Positions 10,851-22,403 of a DNA stretch of 64,000 nucleotides are shown piece by piece. Numbering within the stretch: the stretch's first letter is position 1; the number at the start of each line of letters is the position of its first letter. Origin of the DNA: Symsagittifera roscoffensis (lineage: Eukaryota; Xenacoelomorpha; Acoela; Convolutidae); NCBI RefSeq assembly GCF_963678635.1, contig NC_087065.1, positions 58,554,754-58,618,753 of the forward strand. The letters run 5' to 3'. The notes under the pieces are model-generated. The model did not search any database. It was not told the DNA's origin and saw only the letters and a list, made by a program, of their open reading frames with translations. The translations under genes and the position numbers were made by a program.

Positions 10851-10970
10851 AATACTCAAGTTACTCAGGTAATACTCAAGTTACTCAGGTAATACTCAAG
10901 TTGCTCAGGTAATACTCAAGTTGCTCAGGTAATACTTAAGTTGCTCAGGTAATACTCAAGTTGCTCAGGT
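10851..10970 (+). repeat. 20-bp tandem repeats before ORF2 (copy A, 6 units)
   Basis: Six back-to-back 20-bp units, AATACTCAAGTTGCTCAGGT with A/G variation, plus a partial unit. Each unit contains CAG-GT, a splice-site-like junction. Copy B has five units of a related repeat at 33,311-33,410. Copy D lacks the array. Confidence 0.95.
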
Positions 10971-12204
10971 AGAACTTAATACTCAAGATCATTTGGAAAT
11001 TACGGAAATGGCAGATCGATTCTGGAAGTCCATGCCAACGGCTTTGAAAAAACCCACACTTGACGAATTATACAGACGTCTGAGGGACCTGGATTGTACT
11101 CAAGTGGATGAGAGAATGGCAGTGATGTTGAACGCCGTCTTCCAGTTGGAGGATGAGGGCGAGTGTCGGGAGTCTGCGACAGAAGCAGTTTTGATGGTGG
11201 GCTACACCACCGATGGGATCTCTAATCAAGAAAAATCCAGGTGGCTGTCTTGGAACGTGGATGGAGCAATAAGGGGGTTCGATTTGGCAAGGAACCCTGG
11301 CTTGAGTAATAACACTGAGTATGGAGCAGGGGAATTCCCACTACCGGCCAGACCATCCGCCAGATCCACGGGCCAGAGCACGAGCAAGACACCATTGATG
11401 TCTCGAGCACAGCAGACGGGGGAAGCATATCCGGACGTCAGCACCATGAAGAGAGAGCTTGAGAGGACTCAGCGGGGGAGAAACAAGGCGAACCTCGACC
11501 GGGATCAAGCGGTGCTCGAGAGAGACCAGGCAAAAGTTGAGAGGGATCAAGCGCGGAGGGAACTGGACATGATGAGAGCTGAACAGCTACAGGCAGAAAG
11601 GGTGCGGGAGAATGCCGCCAATTGCGAGCAGCTGAAGTCAGAGCTTGAGAGGATCCAACAACGACAGCGCGAGCTCGACATGCAGAAGGGGGCTAGGCCC
11701 AAAGAGCGGGTGGTGACCGGTTCAAGGCCAGAGTCACGCATGGAGGTGGATGAGGCTCCTAGGTCGAAGGGACGATTCAACCTCGATCGTGCTGCTCAAG
11801 AACATATGAACGAAGGGTTGATGGTGTGGATACCGTCTGAATCAGCGTCCTCCCTGCGTGGTCTAGAGACACAAGCAATACGCCCGTTGATGGACGTCGC
11901 GCTGCCTGGATATACGCCAAGTTCGACCCCGGGTAGTAGTCAGGTGAGTGGTAGCTCGTCACGACTGAAAGAATTGCACGAGCGGCTACAACTAAGGAAT
12001 CGCGAGAGTCCAGCAAGAGTGGACCTGCCATCGACTTGGGGGGAACAACCTGTTAGGAGTGTGGTAATCTCGAGTTACAAAAAGAATACGGAAGGTAGAT
12101 ACCACAGGCACAATAGGATGGACTGGAGCACGGCGCAGATGGACAGGAGAGATTACTTCCATAACGCGGCTTGGGTGGAATACTTCACGCAGCCCCGTGT
12201 GCCG

Positions 12205-12720
12205 GAAGGAGCGGTCCACTTGATCATAGGGGACAGCTTGCTGCGGGTGTTGACCCGGATCCAGTCCCATTGGCAAACGGGAATCTTGATCTTCGCTGGA
12301 GCTGCGACGCCGCAGATGTTAGCGACACTTGAGATGCTAGGTATGGCAAGAGTATATACGGTGACACTGATGATCGGGACGAATGACGTGTCTAGGGGGG
12401 AAGCGAGAAAGGTGATGAGGCTGCACGACAAGATGAGCTGCATTCTCGAGGAATTGCGAATTCAAATGGATCCGGCCATTCTTACGGTGTGCACCGTCCC
12501 TTACAACATGAAAGCGGATCAACATGCAATGGAGATGAACACAAAAGTGCGAAACCTGAATGAAATAACCAGGCTGATACACAAAAGAAGCGTCCTCCCC
12601 GTTGGGCTGTTGGACGTGGCCGAGCAAATGGAGCTATCTACTTTCCCTGACGACGCATCTGCGGATGGGATTCATTTTGATAGGCCCAGAGGGGTGGACT
12701 GGTTGAATGACGTCTTCCAG
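12205..12720 (+). other. SGNH (GDSL-like) hydrolase domain in copy A ORF2
   Basis: All hallmark blocks are present: IIGDSLLRVL (nucleophile Ser), a glycine block FAGAATPQM, MIGTNDVSRG (Asn of block III) and DGIHFD (Asp and His of block V). In the SGNH family these residues form the Ser-His-Asp triad and oxyanion hole of esterases and lipases. Substrate cannot be told from sequence. Confidence 0.8.
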
Positions 12721-15700
12721 ACGGCAAAGGTCACGTTCGGACCACCCCCAAATCCACCTTTCTTCAACCCGAGGTCTTTGTCCAGCCGCTTGGGGGCGAT
12801 GGCTGATTCTAGAGACAGTTCGAGAGATAGCCGAACCAGGTTGCCGGGAGCTGCGCCCATGGAGGCTGATGAGGCAACGTCGTCAACCCAAGGATCGATA
12901 ATATCCTCGGTGGTGGTGGCGGAGAAGAAGAAGCCGGAGAGACCAGTGGAGACCAGCAGGTTGAAATATGAAGAGAAGGTCAAGGAGCTGGACCTGGGAG
13001 ACCTCGAGTGCAGGCTAGAGTTAGCGAAAGCTTTGGGTCTTGAGCAGGTGTCGCACGAAGACTTGGGTAGACTCCAGTGTGTGGACTGGCTGAAGGCTCA
13101 CGAGACACATTTCTCAAGAGCCAAAATAGCAGAGACGGCGGATCTGACTGGGATTCCCACAAAATCGGTGATGGGATCTATTAACTATAGACATCTCAAC
13201 TCATTAGGGAGTCCGGGACTAGTGGTGGAGCCTCCCAAACACCGAACCAGCATTGCCAGGATTAGGGTGGCCACTCCAGCACAATTGAGGGTGGTGGACA
13301 AGCTGATGGATCCAAGGGAGATGGAATTACCAGACGCCGCGTATGAAGGCACGAAACTGGCCAACGATCCCAGATACAGGAAACCCTGCGGGAATACGCA
13401 GCTGGCCAAAACCTTAGCTGTTTATGACAGGGCAGACCCAGCCGCAGCGAGGGTGGTCATCGTGGCGGGATCGGATTTTGAGGGAACGTCTCCCAAATTG
13501 TTTTGGCCGGAAACTCTGATATACTCATTGCCGGGAGCGGAGCTGAACCAGATGTTAACCCTGGTGCTGGCGATAAAGTCGGAGATGCCCTGCGAGCCTG
13601 AACTGCTGCTGTTTGCAGGGATGAACGATCACTTGCATGCGACGGGGTTTCTAGAGCAGCTCAAGGGTGATGAACTTACGCCGAAGAAAATCTGGGAAGC
13701 CATCCAGACACTATTCGCAGCCATGAATGAAGTACAAGAGAACGTTGCCTCACGATTTGGCTCCAAGACGAAAGTGGCGTTCACAACGTCCCCCGGCTAC
13801 GCGAGCATGCCTCCCGCTCTACAATTTATGTATGCAATCTTGGTCTTGATAGCAGAAGGGAATGGATGGCGCATTTTGATGGCAGCTCCCAATCGGGAAC
13901 TGGAACCCACAAACTTGAGACTTCGCAGGTCAGAACTCGCGGCGGCGTGGGCGGATGTGTCCCACGCGTTGAGGGGCTTTCACGAGTTGGCCGACATCCT
14001 CATCGTGTTGGACGAGGTCCTCTTGCTGGAGATATCTAACTTCGCGAGGCAACTCAAGCTCAGTCCAATTATAGGGGATGATCATCCAGTGGTGACTCAC
14101 CTGACGGCCAGTCTGTGGTTTCGAAACATGAAGGTGACAATCACAAGCTCCACCAGTAAATCTAGAGGGCCGAGCAACGAGAGGAAGAATGTGGTCGCAT
14201 CGGAGAAGCAGCTGGAGTCGATGGTGTACCGACTGACACAAGAGGGAGGCAGGTGGCCCTTCCTGACACCAAGGCTGGAGAACGCCACGGAGAAGACAAG
14301 AGAAGATGCTCCGCTTCTGGTGAAGCAGATCTGGGATTTTCTTGAGGAGCAACTGGGAGTGGCTGAAAAGAGTGAAATGACGGTTGGCAGGTTCGTCACG
14401 GCAGCCAACGAAGTCACGATTGGAGGATTCTGGAGGGAGCACGCAAGGGGTGAGCTGAGGACGAGGAGGGATCACGAAGTTCTTGAGTTCTTGAGTCCTT
14501 GTTGGGGAAAAGAGTTCCTGGCCGAAGTGTATAGCGCGAAAGATACCATCTTTAAAGCCTTCATACAGGAAGTGTTGAATGTGCCCATCAGTCTGTTGCT
14601 GGCACTGTACTTGGTTTACCCAAGGTACCTGTTTAATATGGGCCCAGCCTACATGTTCAGTCGGGGCGTGGACACCCTCCGGATAGACGGATACTTGACA
14701 TTGGTGCTTCTAACCCACGGGGAACTGGAGTCATTTCACCGACTGATGAAATACGGAGAGCCTCTGTCGATGGGGAGAGCACACTCGAGCATTGACACCT
14801 ACTCGTATAAGTGTGCTGCCGGGCTAAAGACGCTGCTGGTAAAGTACCTGCTGATGCAGAACCGGCACCTAACTGGAGAAGAAAAGAGCCCGAAGACAAG
14901 AGAAGAATGGAGGAAAGTGAATGGGGGCATGCCTCTATTGACGGACCTATGCCTGGCCATGAGATCGAACCCCATGGGGATGATCCGGGGGCTAAAGGAA
15001 GTCGTAACCTGTATCTATGGACCGGCAGTCACGTTCGCGTTTCCAGATCCTCTGGTGGAAGCTTATCGACACTCCGTGACCCACGTGAGCCTCATAAGCA
15101 TACTGGATGGAACGACACTTAATTGGTGTCAACAGGAGGTGCTAAGGGCGCAAATGAGCAACACGGTGCTCTTCGGAAAGGTGAAGGATCCGGAGTTGGT
15201 GGCATACAGTTTTCGAGGACAACTGCAGTGCAGGATGGGAGGCAAGCGCGAAGGCTCCATCGAAACTTATCCCAAGTTCTGGAACCTAAACCCCCTGACA
15301 GCAAGTGGGCAAGAGATCTTGGGAATTCCCGCATGGAAGAAGAGCTTCGAGCTGGTGAAGAGGGAGTTGGAAGCGATATTGGAGAAGGAAGTACTGCCAG
15401 CAAGCATTCCCGAATTCCCGACAGTGAGGAGAATGACCCTGGGGATGAACAGCTCCCTGGTGGTCCCATCCCTTTTTGCAAGAGCAGCAACCGAAGAACA
15501 GCAGAAGGAGTTCATCGACGGCTGGGATCCTCTCTTCATTGGCTACACTGCAGCGATTTGTTTTCACACCAGTGATGCGAAGATAAATTCATGGACAACT
15601 CAAGCCAAGAAAATGAGAGGGTCGATGCCCCCGAAATTCGAGGTGCGAAATGCCTTGAGAATACTTGAGCGGGCAGGTCTAGAGAACCAGATGCCGGTGT

Positions 15701-17321
15701 GGGATGACGGCAGGATGATAGTGAATGAAGGGCATATCGCACTGAAAGCAGACGAGGTGCTGTTCGCCACAAGGAGATACCGGGCACTTTACTGACTAGA
15801 GCAGGTGGAAAGGAATCAGGAAGGAAAAAAGCTGGATGCAGCAGGCCCATTGCATGTGGCCCTGACAGAGTACAAGGAGACGGGTGCAGCTACGCCAGCA
15901 CCCCTATCAGTGGATACCCCTGGGAATAAAAGGAGTGGTCCCGTAGAGGATCGATTCAGAAGGATTCTTGAGAGAAGAGAAGCAGAATCGGGGGAGGAGA
16001 GCATGGATGAGACTCTCAGCGAGGCAGGAGAGGATATGGAGGTGGGAAATACCCCGGAGCAGAAGCCATCAGAGGAAGAGTTCACCACGCAAGAGCTGTT
16101 GAAAGATCTGAGTGGAGAAAATTGGGCAGACACCCCTACGCCACCTTTGACCTCATCTCCTCGCAAGAACCTAGAGTTGCCACTGACTAGTGAGAATCCC
16201 AACATGGGAATGATCTTCTTGAGTGCGGACAAAAGGGAGAAAAACACCTTCGAGGGAAACAAGGATGCCTTCCTAGGTACCTTGGATGCGGATGCTTGGG
16301 GAAAATTCTTGAGCGATTTTAATCGAGAAAAGGACGACGACACCACATTGGACGATTTCAAGGAGGAGCTGTGGGACACGGTGGTGAAGTTCGGAGAACC
16401 TATCCTGGTGGGGACAGGTCTGGAGGAGAAAGCTAGAGAAGAGCTGCTGAGCAAGATGGTCGAGTTGAGGAAGGCACCACGAAAGACCAGAGAAGACAAA
16501 TGTAAAGACAGCTCTACTCCGAAACAAAAAAATGACGATAAAATAATTGAACATGTAAGGGGGATAAGGTCGGAACTAGTAATATAATTAAAAGTACTAA
16601 TATCCTTAAGGCTCGAGCAGGGGGGAGGCAAGAGTTGGAAGGGTTGGGGGGAGACAAGGAAGTCGAATCAGTGATGGTATTGACAACGCCCCCGAGTAAA
16701 GACGTGAGGTCTCGCAAAAGGAAGAGAGACGTGGAGGGATTGGGAAGTCCTTCGGCGGATGCGGTCTCGGAGAAGAACTTGAGAGAGACGGCCCCCATGT
16801 TTCTGGCACGATGGAAGACAGCAGCCTACAAGAGTAGCTACGAGCCGAGGAAACTGCTCGACGTAGAAAAGGAGATGGAGATCCCCACCAGTTCAGCAAC
16901 GGAAGAAGACTTCAAACCTCAGAGGATAAAAATGAAGCGAGGGTCAACGAGCGGGCAGACCTGGGAAGTGGACGTCGGTAATGAATGGGTCTCAAATGAA
17001 CACCAGGCTACCGGGAAGCAAGTGACTAGCGATCCTCTTGAGAAGAATAGAACGAGGAACACCGCCCGACCGTGGTGGGTGGCCCTGGAAACATTGCAGG
17101 AATTGGAAGACTGCCTGAAGAAGCTCGACAGTGGAGTGTCACGCAAACGACGCAACTGGGCTACCCAGCAGAAGGCTGGTATCAATAAATTAGAATTGGG
17201 GAGCCAGCTGAAGAGAACTTGGCAGAGCTTGTTAAAGGATCATTTTGAAGAAGCGATGAGAACATCATCATCGGCATCGCCGTTGATGGCGAATCCCTTT
17301 ATTAGGACCGCAGGACAACTG

Positions 17322-18690
17322 ATGTTTGCGTGGAGCCTGTTGGGAATAGAGTTAGAGACACTAACTTCGTACGACAAGTTGAAGTTGGGAGGCAAGAACC
17401 TAGAGGTATATCGAATGCTGATGCAGCATGTTGCTAGGGACAATTCAGGCTTGAGCCTGGCAAGGAGGAAGGATGCTACCTGCTTCTTGAGATGGACAAT
17501 GTCGATGATGACTGACAGTACCATCCTAGCATGTCACCAGAGAGCAATTGGAAGCAAGACGCTGGAGAGGAGAGTCTCCACAGTAATCTTGAATGTGTAC
17601 CAGAGTACTGGGATAGAAAAGGAAGATGGTTCTAGGCAATCTCTGGAGAGCCACAGGAAGTTAGATGAGATACGGAGATTCTACAACAAGAAGTTCGAGG
17701 AGAAACACGACGTTCACCGTAACCTGGCTCCTCCAGGAGAGTACTCGAAACCCAACAAGAAGGGAGAGTATCAGTATGTGTCTGGAGTGATGGGGATGGC
17801 ATACAACCCTTTCCTAGACTTAGAAGCTGGAGGTGCCCATAGAAACTATGAGGTGGCGGAGCTGCTGAAGTTCTGGACAGAAAGGATAATGGAGATAGAC
17901 CCCGTGGAAAGAGAGAGACCCAGTCTGGGTTTAATTCTCGAGAGAACACCGGAAGTGATAAGTGTGCCACGCTCAAGTAAAAGAGTAGAACTAAGACTGA
18001 ACTCATGTTTGCGTGGAGCCTGTTGGGAATAGAGTTAGAGACACTAACTTCGTACGACAAGTTGAAGTTGGGAGGCAAGAACCTAGAGGTATATCGAATG
18101 CTGATGCAGCATGTTGCTAGGGACAATTCAGGCTTGAGCCTGGCAAGGAGGAAGGATGCTACCTGCTTCTTGAGATGGACAATGTCGATGATGACTGACA
18201 GTACCATCCTAGCATGTCACCAGAGAGCAATTGGAAGCAAGACGCTGGAGAGGAGAGTCTCCACAGTAATCTTGAATGTGTACCAGAGTACTGGGATAGA
18301 AAAGGAAGAAGGTTCTAGGCAATCTCTGGAGAGCCACAGGAAGTTAGATGAGATACGGAGATTCTACAACAAGAAGTTCGAGGAGAAACACGACGTACAC
18401 CGTAACTTGGCTTCGTCAGGAGAGTACTTGAAACCCAACAAAAAGGGAGAGTACCAGTATCTGTCTGGAGTGATGGGGATGGCATACAACACTTTCTTGG
18501 ACTTGGAAGCTGGAGGTGCCCACAGAAACTACGAGGTGGCGGAGCTGCTGAAGTTCTGGACAGAGAAGATAATGGAGATAGACACTGTGGAGAGAGAGAG
18601 GCCTAGCCTAGGTTTGATTCTCGAGAAAACACCGGAAGTAATAAGTATGCCGCGCTCAAGTAAAAGAGTCGAACTGAAAATGGGTAACGG
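17322..18690 (+). repeat. Tandem duplication inside copy A ORF2 (offset 683 bp)
   Basis: The segment starting ATGTTTGCGTGGAGCC at 17,322 starts again at 18,005. The units are similar but not identical: unit 1 reads NLAPPGEYSKP and YQYVSG, unit 2 reads NLASSGEYLKP and YQYLSG. Unit 2 agrees with copy B. The offset is not a multiple of three, so the duplication also breaks the frame. Confidence 0.92.
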
Positions 18691-20520
18691 GAACGGCACG
18701 TTGACCACGAATCTAGGAGTGGTGTGGAAGTTGCTCAGGCCCTCTTGGTGTCCCCATCCCCATGCGAGCCTGATCGAAGAAGTCACTGAGCGAGTGAGAT
18801 TGGCGCCGACAGAGGATGAAGATTTAGCGACCTTGAGTATAGTACATAGACTGATCCTGCCTCAGATGAAGGAGACAAGTGAGATGACGAGCGGAACAGG
18901 GTCGGTAAAGAAGATTGAGCCGGGCAGTTGTCTTGACTCGACGTGTGGGAATGGCGAGCACACCTGTGATGGATGATCGTGCATCAGGATACAGTCTTTC
19001 CAGAAAAAAGACCTAGTCACCTGGTTTGAAGATATCACCGAAAGGGAAAAAAGTGAGATACAGATAGTGGCTGAGTGTTACGCGAGTACCACTGTGAACC
19101 TAGCAACAGCTCTGGGGTTCTTCTCGAGAATGTGTAGTCTCCAGTCACTGGAGAGGCTAGAGTCAGAACACCACTTGGTGACCGCGTTGAGCGTGGAGTC
19201 ATGGCCCGGAGTGTTGCAGGTGACCCAGAAACACATCAAGAGTTGGAAGGTTGGACTCGAAGCGGAGATGGGATTTCCCATGAGCGAAGCCTATGGACTG
19301 CCTCTAAATGCGAAGTCCCTAGTGGGGTCAGTGATGGCCAATCTGTGTGGCAGCCACTATCCATTGCACATGGCGATGGTAGAAGTATCTAGCCAGAGGG
19401 TATTGATAGACAAGGCCTTCTCAGTGCCCAAATGCGTAAGACTGGCTCGGATGTCACATCATTCACACAAGCTGTTGAGGAAGATCCGAGGAACAGTGCC
19501 TAAAGAACAAAGGGACGACTTGAGTGAAATCTGGGGTGAAGAACTTCTAGGCTTAGAGAGCGAAAATACCAGTGACCTCGAGAGACAAAACGTGATGGGG
19601 AAGCCCATGGTAAGTGCCCCAAACTTGGAAGAAGTCGACGTGATACACGAGAAGATGATGGAACTTGAGCCTCTCCTAGAAGCCTCGGGAGAACGCAATC
19701 TTAGGAGCATCGACCTCACACACGGGGATTGTCCGTGCCACTCTCTGGCGCAGACAGTGTGGTACCCAGACCAAGCCAATCTCTGCCTTATCTGGGATGT
19801 AGAAGAAATCAGGTCGTTGGGACTACCCGAGCATCAACAAAAAGTGACCATCTTGATGGTGAGCACAATGCTGGCTCTACGGTGGATGGAAGAGAACATA
19901 GCAAAGTATCGAGAATCGAAGACGCCAACAGCCGAGTCGATTCACGCGATAGATTACAGCAGGAGACTTGAGTTGTTCGAGACAGCATGCAAGGTGTTCG
20001 CCATACCAATGGAAGTCAGACACGTGTGGAGCCGCTTGAGATTCTTTCCTTGGTTTCGCGCGACGTTAACATCCTGGTTATATGTAGCGACGAAGGATCA
20101 CATGAGGAAACATCAAAAGGAATATCGACAATTCCAGGCCGAGATAGGACCAGATGCCTTCAAGAGACCTCTGCTGACCCATCGAAATGCGATCACGACG
20201 GGGTGGAAAAGAGTGGGTAGAGTATCCAGAGACAACACTAGAGCGAGGGAGTCAATACTGGAGGAAGACCTGGCGAAGAATGTAAGCCTGAGTCTTCACA
20301 ATTCCTTCTGTTTGAACCGGGAGTCGAAGGTGAGGTGAAGAGCTTGCCAAATCAGGCGAAGAGATTGCAAGAGCAAAGGGAGTGGATGCGATCCTATGAA
20401 CAGCTGAAGGCTTGGGAGGAGATTGTGATCAGCTCTGATGACGAAGAGGCACTATTGGAACAGATCACAGTGCCAAAAATATCTGGATTGGGTACCTCGA
20501 GGGCGAAGAACACAAGGTGA

Positions 20521-21672
20521 GCCTATGGCTCAAGAGAAAAATTCTAGAGTCTTGAGTCTTGAGAGGGAGGGGGCTTGAGGGTGAACTCGGATGAAATCTG
20601 GGTTCACGAAAAAGAAATTTTAACGAATAAGATATTGTTATTAATATGCTAGATCTATTATTAAATCAAAATGCTGCATGACAATTTCCTGATTGAATAG
20701 GACAAAAGAAATTTTAAATCACCAGCTTAAAAAGCGGGAATTCATAAGTTGCAGGTGTGTGCATATTTTGATTGCTGTTTAGCGATAGTGTGAAAATTTT
20801 ATATGGTGGTAAATTTTGGAAGGTAGATAAACTTAAGTCTGCTGCAAACTTCTGTAAATGACCACTGGCACTGTATCTTGAGTGACACTCGGGCTTCTGG
20901 GGATTCACTGAGAGAGACAGCACGCGATGAGGACATCGATCTTGAGTCCGGGGAGTATGTGCCAGTCGGTCATGTCTGGAAGTTTGACCTTGAGAAACAC
21001 GAAAATACGTAATTTTGGAGTGGAATTTTATTTTTCAAAATTTCGAATGGAGCCTGTCATGCTCAGTTTTCTCGTACCAACTGAAAACACAAAGTGAAAA
21101 ATCAGAACATCCGAATTTACAACAGCGGGAAATTACTCAAGAAAAACAGCGGGAAATTGCTATTCGCAATTTCCAGACATAAAAATAGGACACGAGTAGA
21201 GCTGTCTTATCCCGAAATAGAAGGAGAGACAATAAATAGAAGAGAGAGCGACTATTCGGAACAAACTAGAGTGAACCTTCAATGGAAAGGTGGACAGCTT
21301 GAGTGTCCCAATGGTTCATACCAAAAGTCAAATTCTAGAGCCAGAACTTACTTCTGTTATCAAAACTGACCAGTATCAAACTTATTTAGTTGTATTACCT
21401 CATTCTTGAGTTGCTTACCAATTTAATTACTCCCTGTACCCGAGTACATCAACATGTGAGTCCCCAATTTAAATTTCTCGAGTGTGTTTTATGATTGTTA
21501 TGTTGAGATAAGGCGAGTTTTAGGTTGATATATCTGAAATGGATCAAAGTTCCACTGTCCAATAAAAAGTAACTTAACGGATTGTTCCGACCCTGTTTTA
21601 AACGGCGTTCGCGTATTTTGGGTATTTTGAGACCTAAGTATGGGGACATTCTTATTTTCTAGAGTGGGGGGA
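20521..21672 (+). other. Copy A 3' UTR
   Basis: About 1.15 kb between the ORF2 stop and the 3' LTR. It contains a purine-rich run near 20,560-20,572, the block GAGTCCGGGGAGTATGTG (20,944-20,961) shared with copies B, C and D, a 9-bp perfect hairpin at 21,152-21,174 (stem GGAAATTGC, loop TATTC), and the polypurine tract. It is very close to the copy C tail (45 kb region) and less close to copy B. Confidence 0.75.
21661..21672 (+). promoter_or_regulatory. Polypurine tract, copy A
   Basis: AGAGTGGGGGGA directly precedes the TG of the 3' LTR, the normal place for the plus-strand primer. It is conserved at 44,912-44,923 (- strand); copy B has a longer G run at 23,304-23,316. Confidence 0.85.
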
Positions 21673-21849
21673 TGTTTTGGTAGTAGCTTTTAAGCTGTAA
21701 CGGGTTCTAGTCTCATGTCGCAAGCGAACTGAATTGGCTCCGACCGTTCTTGAGGTAGAAAAACACAAGAGATAGTGTCCCTAACTCTTGAGCCAATGGT
21801 TATAGGGCCTATTTTTCTTAAGCCTCATATGTGACCGAAGTAGGCGACT
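21673..21849 (+). repeat. Copy A 3' LTR, truncated to 177 bp
   Basis: The sequence starts TGTTTTGGTAGTAGC and matches the first 177 bp of the 900-bp LTR, then changes abruptly at 21,850 into BEL/Pao integrase sequence. The remaining 720 bp of this LTR are absent. Confidence 0.9.
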
Positions 21850-22403
21850 TACAATGCTGAAACTGTAGTGATGGGTCTTGCGTTGATGAAGTGTTCAACT
21901 TCGCAAAGAACGGTGTTGAATATGTCGTCTGTTAGAATCGGGCTTACTATGATGGCATAGAACGAGTCTTTGACTGATCTTATGAGTCGTTCCCATACAT
22001 CTCCGAAATGAGGAGCAGAGGCAGGGTTGAAGGTCTATTCAATCTGATGGTTGGCGTAGAATTATCGTGTAACATCGGCGTCGAAGTGTCTGTTGAGTTC
22101 TTTTTTGGCTGCGGTGAAATTTGTACCCTTATCAGAAACAACTTTGGCTGGTTGTCCTCTGCGAGCGAAGAATCGTCGTAAGGTATTGATGAAGGCGTCG
22201 GCTGATTGGTCCTGGCACATCTCAAGATATACGGCTCGTGTTGTTAGGCAAGTCATTATAACGCCGTAGCGTTTGTTGTAGTTTCCTGCGGTTTTCGAAG
22301 CAAACGGTCCAAAGAGATCTAATCCTGTTTGTTGAAACGGGAAGGGTTTATCTTCTGGAAATCTGAAAGCGGGTAGGGGCGCAAGTTCCGGCTGTAGTCC
22401 AGT
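21850..22403 (-). pseudogene. BEL/Pao retrotransposon integrase fragment
   Basis: Read on the minus strand, one frame runs through the whole 554 bp with two in-frame stops. It contains ELAPLPAFRF, an Asp in GLDLFGPF, MTCLTTRAVYLE, VVSDKGTNFTAAKKEL, FNPASAPHFGDVWERLI and VEHFINARPIT, which together are typical of BEL/Pao integrase cores, including the three acidic positions. Both ends are cut by the flanking Ty3-type elements: copy B's LTR ends at 22,404 and copy A's truncated LTR at 21,849. It is probably the remnant into which copy B inserted. Confidence 0.85.

Larger units (their letters stand above)
10487..11007 (+). other. Copy A ORF1-ORF2 spacer
   Basis: About 520 bp without coding signal. 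It holds a direct CTCGAG(T/C)-type repeat near 10,503-10,540, a strong splice-acceptor-like TTATTTTCAG ending at 10,767, and six 20-bp repeats immediately before ORF2. The first half is almost identical to copy B, the second half diverges. Confidence 0.7.
11008..20520 (+). pseudogene. Copy A ORF2: giant SGNH-hydrolase protein, decayed
   Basis: Second giant ORF of the element. The first ATG in frame is at 11,008 (MADRFWKS), also the start in copy B; an upstream TTG at 10,993 is not needed. Long open piece to 15,795, then TGA where B has Gly; same frame to about 16,557; 1-nt loss and TAA; next piece 16,635-18,032; internal 683-bp duplication; piece 18,005-18,976 with TGA where B has Arg; 19,067-20,338; a 5-bp insertion; last piece 20,335-20,520. 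Visible modules: N-terminal region with a charged coiled coil (about 11,440-11,690), SGNH hydrolase (12,205-12,720), a second SGNH-like module (about 13,450-14,110), acidic linker (about 15,900-16,200), Cys/His cluster (18,928-18,983). I see no signal peptide or clear membrane segment. Confidence 0.85.

Noticed and set aside
10993-11007. ORF2 start at the TTG at 10,993
   Set aside because: Non-ATG; the ATG at 11,008 is conserved in copy B with the same downstream protein.
15816-16631. Long antisense frame (271 codons) opposite ORF2, and others such as 9,573-10,268
   Set aside because: They lie wholly opposite coding sequence, recur in each copy as mirror images, and show no domain or coding character.
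20560-20575. GAGAGGGAGGGGG as the polypurine tract with an LTR starting there
   Set aside because: The LTR comparison puts the LTR start at 21,673, next to AGAGTGGGGGGA.
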